DNA of 64,000 nt from Salinilacihabitans rarus (GTDB lineage Archaea; Halobacteriota; Halobacteria; Halobacteriales; Natrialbaceae). A model generated the notes under the pieces. That model made no database searches. It was given only the letters and a program-made list of their open reading frames with translations, and was not told the DNA's origin. The stretch lies in the NCBI RefSeq assembly GCF_024296665.1, contig NZ_CP100762.1, positions 2,046,001 through 2,110,000 of the forward strand, read 5' to 3'. Positions 61,062 to 64,000 of the stretch are shown piece after piece (the stretch's first letter is position 1; each line of letters opens with the position of its first letter). Made by a program: the position numbers and the translations under genes.

Positions 61062-63089
61062 ATGGACTGGAGGGACGCGGAACGGGAGTTCGAACACGAG
61101 GTGCTAGAGATCGACACCCTCGGTCGGATGTTCCGGAAGACGGTCGAGCGAAACGCCGACAGACCCGCCCAGAAGTACAAAGGCGGGGTCCACGACCGGT
61201 CGCTCGTCGCGACGGCGGTCGACCCCGCACCCGAAGGCGAGTTCGAGACGCTCACCTACCGGGAGATGGGTGCCATCGTCCGCGCGCTGACCGGCGGCTT
61301 CCGCGCGCTCGGGGTCGAACCCGGCCAGCGGGTCGGCATCTTCGCGGACACGCGCATGGAGTGGGCCCAGTGTGACTTCGCGCTGCTGTCGGCCGGCGCG
61401 GTCGTCACGACCGTCTACGAGAGTTCCTCGCCCGATCAGGTGCGGTACCTGCTCGACGACCCCGACGCGACGGGCGTCGTCGTCGAGAACGAGGAGCTAC
61501 TGGAACGGGTCGTCGCCGTCGAGGACGACCTCGACCTCGAGTTCATCGTCACGATGGACGACCTGCCCGCGGGCTCCGAGTACGCCGACCGGCGGGACGT
61601 CCACACCCTCGGCGAGGTGTACGAGCGGGGGCTCGAACGCGCCGACCCGGAGACCTACGAGGAGTGGCTCGACGAGCGCGACCCCGGGGACCTCGCGAGC
61701 CTGATCTACACGAGCGGGACGACCGGCCAGCCCAAGGGCGTCAAACTCACCCACCGCAACTTCCGGGCGAACGTCAATCAGGTCTACCGCCGCTACGGGC
61801 CGCGCCCGGACAAGGGCAGCGACGTGCCGACCATCGACGAGGAGACCCAGACGGTGTCGTACCTGCCGCTCGCGCACGTCTTCGAGCGCACCTGCGGACA
61901 CTTCTTCAACTTCGCCGCCGGCGCCTGCGTCGCCTACGCCGAGAGCGTCGACACCCTGCAGGAGGACTTCCAGCTCGTCGAGCCGACGACGGCCACGAGC
62001 GTCCCACGGGTGTACGAGAAGATCTACGACGCCATCCGCGAGCAGGCCAGCGAGTCCGCGTTCAAAGAGCGCATCTTCGAGTGGGCGACCGAGGTGAGCA
62101 AGGACTACTACCGCGCCGACCGGCCGGGGCCGGGGCTGAAACTGAAGATGAAACTCGCCGACGCGCTCGTCTTCTCGCAGGTCAAGGAGGCGCTCGGGGG
62201 GAACGTCGAGGTGCTCGTCAGCGGCGGCGGCACCCTCTCGTCGGACCTCTGTACGCTCTACCACGGGATGGGGCTGCCCATCTACGAGGGTTACGGCCTC
62301 ACCGAGACCGCGCCGGTCGTGACGACGAACCCGCCCGAGGACCCGAAGATCGGCACCATCGGCCCGGTCGTCCCCGGCTGCGAGGTGAAGATCGACCGGA
62401 GCGTCGTCCCCGAGAGCGAGGTCTCCGACACCCTCGGCGACGTGGGCGAGTTGCTCGTGAAGGGGCCAAACGTCACCGACGGCTACTGGAACAAACCCGA
62501 GGCGACCGAACGCGCGTTCACGGAGGACGTCCCCGCGAGCGACGCGAGCGAGGAGTCGGAAGACGCGTCTTCCGGAAGGTGGTTCCGTACCGGCGACATC
62601 GTTCACCTGCGCCCCGACGGCTACCTCGTCTTCCGCGAGCGGGCGAAACAGATCCTCGTGCTCTCGACGGGGAAGAACGTCGCGCCCGCCCCCATCGAGG
62701 ACGCCTTCGCCGCCAGCGAGGTCGTCGAGCAGGCGATGGTCGTCGGCGACGGCGAGAAGTTCGTCTCCGCCCTGCTCGTCCCGAACGTCAACGGCCTGCA
62801 GTCGATCGCCGACGAATCGGGGATCGACCTGCCCGACGACCCCGAGGGACTCTGCGAGTCCGACCTCGCCCGCGAAATCGTCGCCCGCGAGGTCGGCCGG
62901 ATCAACGAGCGCTTCGAGGCCCACGAGACGATCAAGGAGTTTCGCCTCGTCCCCGAGGAGTTCACCGAGGAAAACGAGATGCTCACCCCCACCATGAAGA
63001 AAAAGCGGCGGACGATCCGCGACTACTACGCCGAGGAGATCGAGGACATCTACGAGGAGCCCACCGCCGAGGGGATCGAGGCCAGTTGA
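61062..63089 (+). CDS. Long-chain acyl-CoA synthetase (second tandem copy)
   Basis: The 675-residue paralogue repeats all motifs of the first copy ('LIYTSGTTGQPKGVKLTH', 'YGLTETAP', 'STGKNVAPAPIED'). Near residue 490 it has an extra acidic/Ser insert of about 18 residues ('EDVPASDASEESEDASSGR') just before 'WFRTGDIVHLRP', absent from the first copy. The ATG at 61062 matches the first copy's start and lies about 28 bases after a GATTAATC box (61027-61034). Long stretches are identical in DNA, so gene conversion probably acts between the copies. Confidence 0.93.
   Translation: MDWRDAEREFEHEVLEIDTLGRMFRKTVERNADRPAQKYKGGVHDRSLVATAVDPAPEGEFETLTYREMGAIVRALTGGFRALGVEPGQRVGIFADTRMEWAQCDFALLSAGAVVTTVYESSSPDQVRYLLDDPDATGVVVENEELLERVVAVEDDLDLEFIVTMDDLPAGSEYADRRDVHTLGEVYERGLERADPETYEEWLDERDPGDLASLIYTSGTTGQPKGVKLTHRNFRANVNQVYRRYGPRPDKGSDVPTIDEETQTVSYLPLAHVFERTCGHFFNFAAGACVAYAESVDTLQEDFQLVEPTTATSVPRVYEKIYDAIREQASESAFKERIFEWATEVSKDYYRADRPGPGLKLKMKLADALVFSQVKEALGGNVEVLVSGGGTLSSDLCTLYHGMGLPIYEGYGLTETAPVVTTNPPEDPKIGTIGPVVPGCEVKIDRSVVPESEVSDTLGDVGELLVKGPNVTDGYWNKPEATERAFTEDVPASDASEESEDASSGRWFRTGDIVHLRPDGYLVFRERAKQILVLSTGKNVAPAPIEDAFAASEVVEQAMVVGDGEKFVSALLVPNVNGLQSIADESGIDLPDDPEGLCESDLAREIVAREVGRINERFEAHETIKEFRLVPEEFTEENEMLTPTMKKKRRTIRDYYAEEIEDIYEEPTAEGIEAS
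62631..62786 (+). repeat. 156-base identical block, copy 2 (acyl-CoA synthetase pair)
   Basis: This is the partner of 60530-60685. Flanking sequence diverges on both sides (GAG versus GTC before, ACCGAC versus GTCAAC after), so the identity is local. Confidence 0.88.
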
Positions 63090-63181
63090 TCGCGGAGTTC
63101 GACCGAACGGCTCTTGCGGGTTCGGGCCCGAAAGGCGACCGAATGGGAGCCGTCGTCACCGTCGCGGCCGCCGACCGTCCC

Positions 63182-63189
63182 GGAGGTGA
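63182..63189 (+). promoter_or_regulatory. Shine-Dalgarno-like site of the ABC ATPase gene
   Basis: GGAGGTGA, a full match to the 16S 3' end, lies five bases before the GTG at 63195. It supports that start over the in-frame GTG at 63186 inside the site itself. Such sites are rare at leaderless-dominated haloarchaeal genes and suggest co-transcription with the upstream acyl-CoA synthetase. Confidence 0.55.
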
Positions 63190-63194
63190 GCCCG

Positions 63195-64000
63195 GTGGGC
63201 ACTGACGACCCGGGCCGGAGCGTCGGCGGGGCCGTCGGCGCGGAGACCGTCGAGGCCGCCGATCCGGACGCGCCGGTCGCGCTCGAACTCGACGGGGTGA
63301 CGAAGCGATACGGCGGGACGGCCGCCGTCGAGGACGTCACGCTCGCGGTCCGCGAGGGGGAGTTTTTCACCCTCGTCGGGCCGTCGGGCTGTGGCAAGAC
63401 CACGACGCTGCGGCTGATCGCCGGCTTCGAGGAGCCGACCGCGGGAACGATCCGGTTTCGGGGGACCGACGTCGCGGGCGTCCCCCCGGAGGAGCGCGAC
63501 GTCGGCGTCGTCTTCCAGAACTACGCGCTGTTCCCGCACATGACCGTCGGCGAGAACGTCGCCTACGGCCTGCGCTTCTCGGCGCCGCCGGGCGGCGTCT
63601 CGACGGACGAGCGCGTCGCCGAGTTGCTGGAACTCGTCGACCTCGCGGGGATGGAAGACCGCGAGCCCGACAGCCTCTCGGGCGGCCAGCAACAGCGGGT
63701 CGCCATCGCCCGCGCGCTGGCACCCGGCCCGGACGTGCTGTTGCTCGACGAGCCGATGAGCGCGCTGGACGCCCGCCTGCGCGAGCGCCTCCGGGTGCAG
63801 GTGCGGGCCATCCAGTCGGAACTCGACATCACGACCGTCTACGTCACCCACGATCAGGAGGAGGCGCTTGCCATCTCCGACCGCGTCGCCGTGATGGCCG
63901 CGGGCGGCCTCGAACAGGTCGCGAGCCCGCGGACGGTCTACCGCCGGCCCGCGACGCGGTTCGTCGCGGAGTTCGTCGGGGACAACAACGTCTTCGAGGG
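63195..64000 (+). CDS. ABC transporter ATPase, FbpC/PotA type (3' end outside window)
   Basis: The visible 268 residues include Walker A 'GPSGCGKTTT' (near residue 60), Q-loop 'VVFQNYALFPHMTV', signature 'LSGGQQQRVAIARAL', Walker B 'VLLLDEPMSALDA' and switch His 'YVTHDQEEAL'; 'RDVGVVFQNYALFPH' and 'FVAEFVGDNNVFEG' are typical of iron(III), spermidine and thiamine importers. The regulatory C-terminal domain is cut off by the window edge. It could be the missing ATPase of the iron transporter at 18-26 kb, or belong to genes beyond the window. Confidence 0.9.
   Translation, partial: MGTDDPGRSVGGAVGAETVEAADPDAPVALELDGVTKRYGGTAAVEDVTLAVREGEFFTLVGPSGCGKTTTLRLIAGFEEPTAGTIRFRGTDVAGVPPEERDVGVVFQNYALFPHMTVGENVAYGLRFSAPPGGVSTDERVAELLELVDLAGMEDREPDSLSGGQQQRVAIARALAPGPDVLLLDEPMSALDARLRERLRVQVRAIQSELDITTVYVTHDQEEALAISDRVAVMAAGGLEQVASPRTVYRRPATRFVAEFVGDNNVFE

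Noticed and set aside
63121-63132. Perfect palindrome TTCGGGCCCGAA before the ABC ATPase
   Set aside because: It is pure GC with weak promoter context; such 12-mers arise by chance in this base composition. It was not counted as an operator.

Overview
The window comes from the chromosome of a haloarchaeon (class Halobacteria). Four things point there. GC is very high and third positions are strongly G/C. The proteins are acidic and rich in Asp and Glu. Several genes are archaeal or haloarchaeal types: thermosome, ribosomal protein L40e, Trm1, Tsr3-like DUF367, an Lrp gene next to glnA, and HTH_10 'bacterio-opsin activator' regulators. Many genes have a TATA-like box 25-30 bases before an ATG or GTG, as expected for leaderless transcripts. 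No phage, insertion sequence or CRISPR array was seen. Most of the window is ordinary chromosome, with one accessory-looking block at about 18-29 kb.

Layout. 0-9 kb: the tail of a helix-hairpin-helix protein, argS, a threonine synthase-like gene with a metallo-deacylase, an MFS transporter, a MOSC protein, a thioredoxin-like protein, a lipoprotein and a SpoIIM-type membrane protein. 9-16.7 kb: a PhoU/TrkA-C regulator, an HTH_10 regulator, citrate synthase, a MATE exporter, a deleted gamma-glutamylcyclotransferase remnant, a strong promoter with a hairpin but no obvious gene, then ilvA-ridA and a small membrane protein. 16.7-18.1 kb: tRNA-Ser(GGA), a 600-base gene-poor gap and an SRAP protein. 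18.1-28.6 kb: ferric iron permease and binding protein genes mixed with a GMC oxidoreductase pair and four glycan-related genes (GT2, a GT-C membrane transferase, a GT75/RGP-like protein, a UPF0104 flippase-like protein). Five palindromes of the TTTAGGC-GCCTAAA type, like DtxR/IdeR iron-repressor boxes, lie at the promoters here. 28.7-38.8 kb: a galE-like epimerase, thermosome, a second threonine synthase-like gene, lrp and glnA (divergent), a YihY-type membrane protein, trm1 and a SWIM protein. 38.8-44.9 kb: hisH, a phosphonate/phosphate-type ABC operon (phnD-phnC-phnE), family 4 uracil-DNA glycosylase, DUF99, an MBL hydrolase and rpl40e. 44.9-58.9 kb: tsr3, a Rieske fusion protein, a SnoaL-like protein, a rhodanese-MBL protein, DUF2157, serS, a crcB pair, a CDF metal exporter with its own palindromic operator, glutamate dehydrogenase behind a zinc-ribbon mini-protein, a 931-residue PAS/GAF/HTH_10 regulator and another MBL hydrolase. 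59-64 kb: two tandem acyl-CoA synthetases sharing a block of identical DNA, then an ABC ATPase cut by the window end.

The most interesting region is 18-28.6 kb. Its shared operators suggest that iron uptake, a periplasmic-type oxidoreductase and a surface-glycan pathway form one iron-starvation regulon. The FbpC/PotA-type ATPase at 63 kb could serve the iron permease, which has no ATPase beside it. Amino-acid themes recur: two threonine synthase-like genes, threonine deaminase with RidA, and the nitrogen genes lrp/glnA and gdh.
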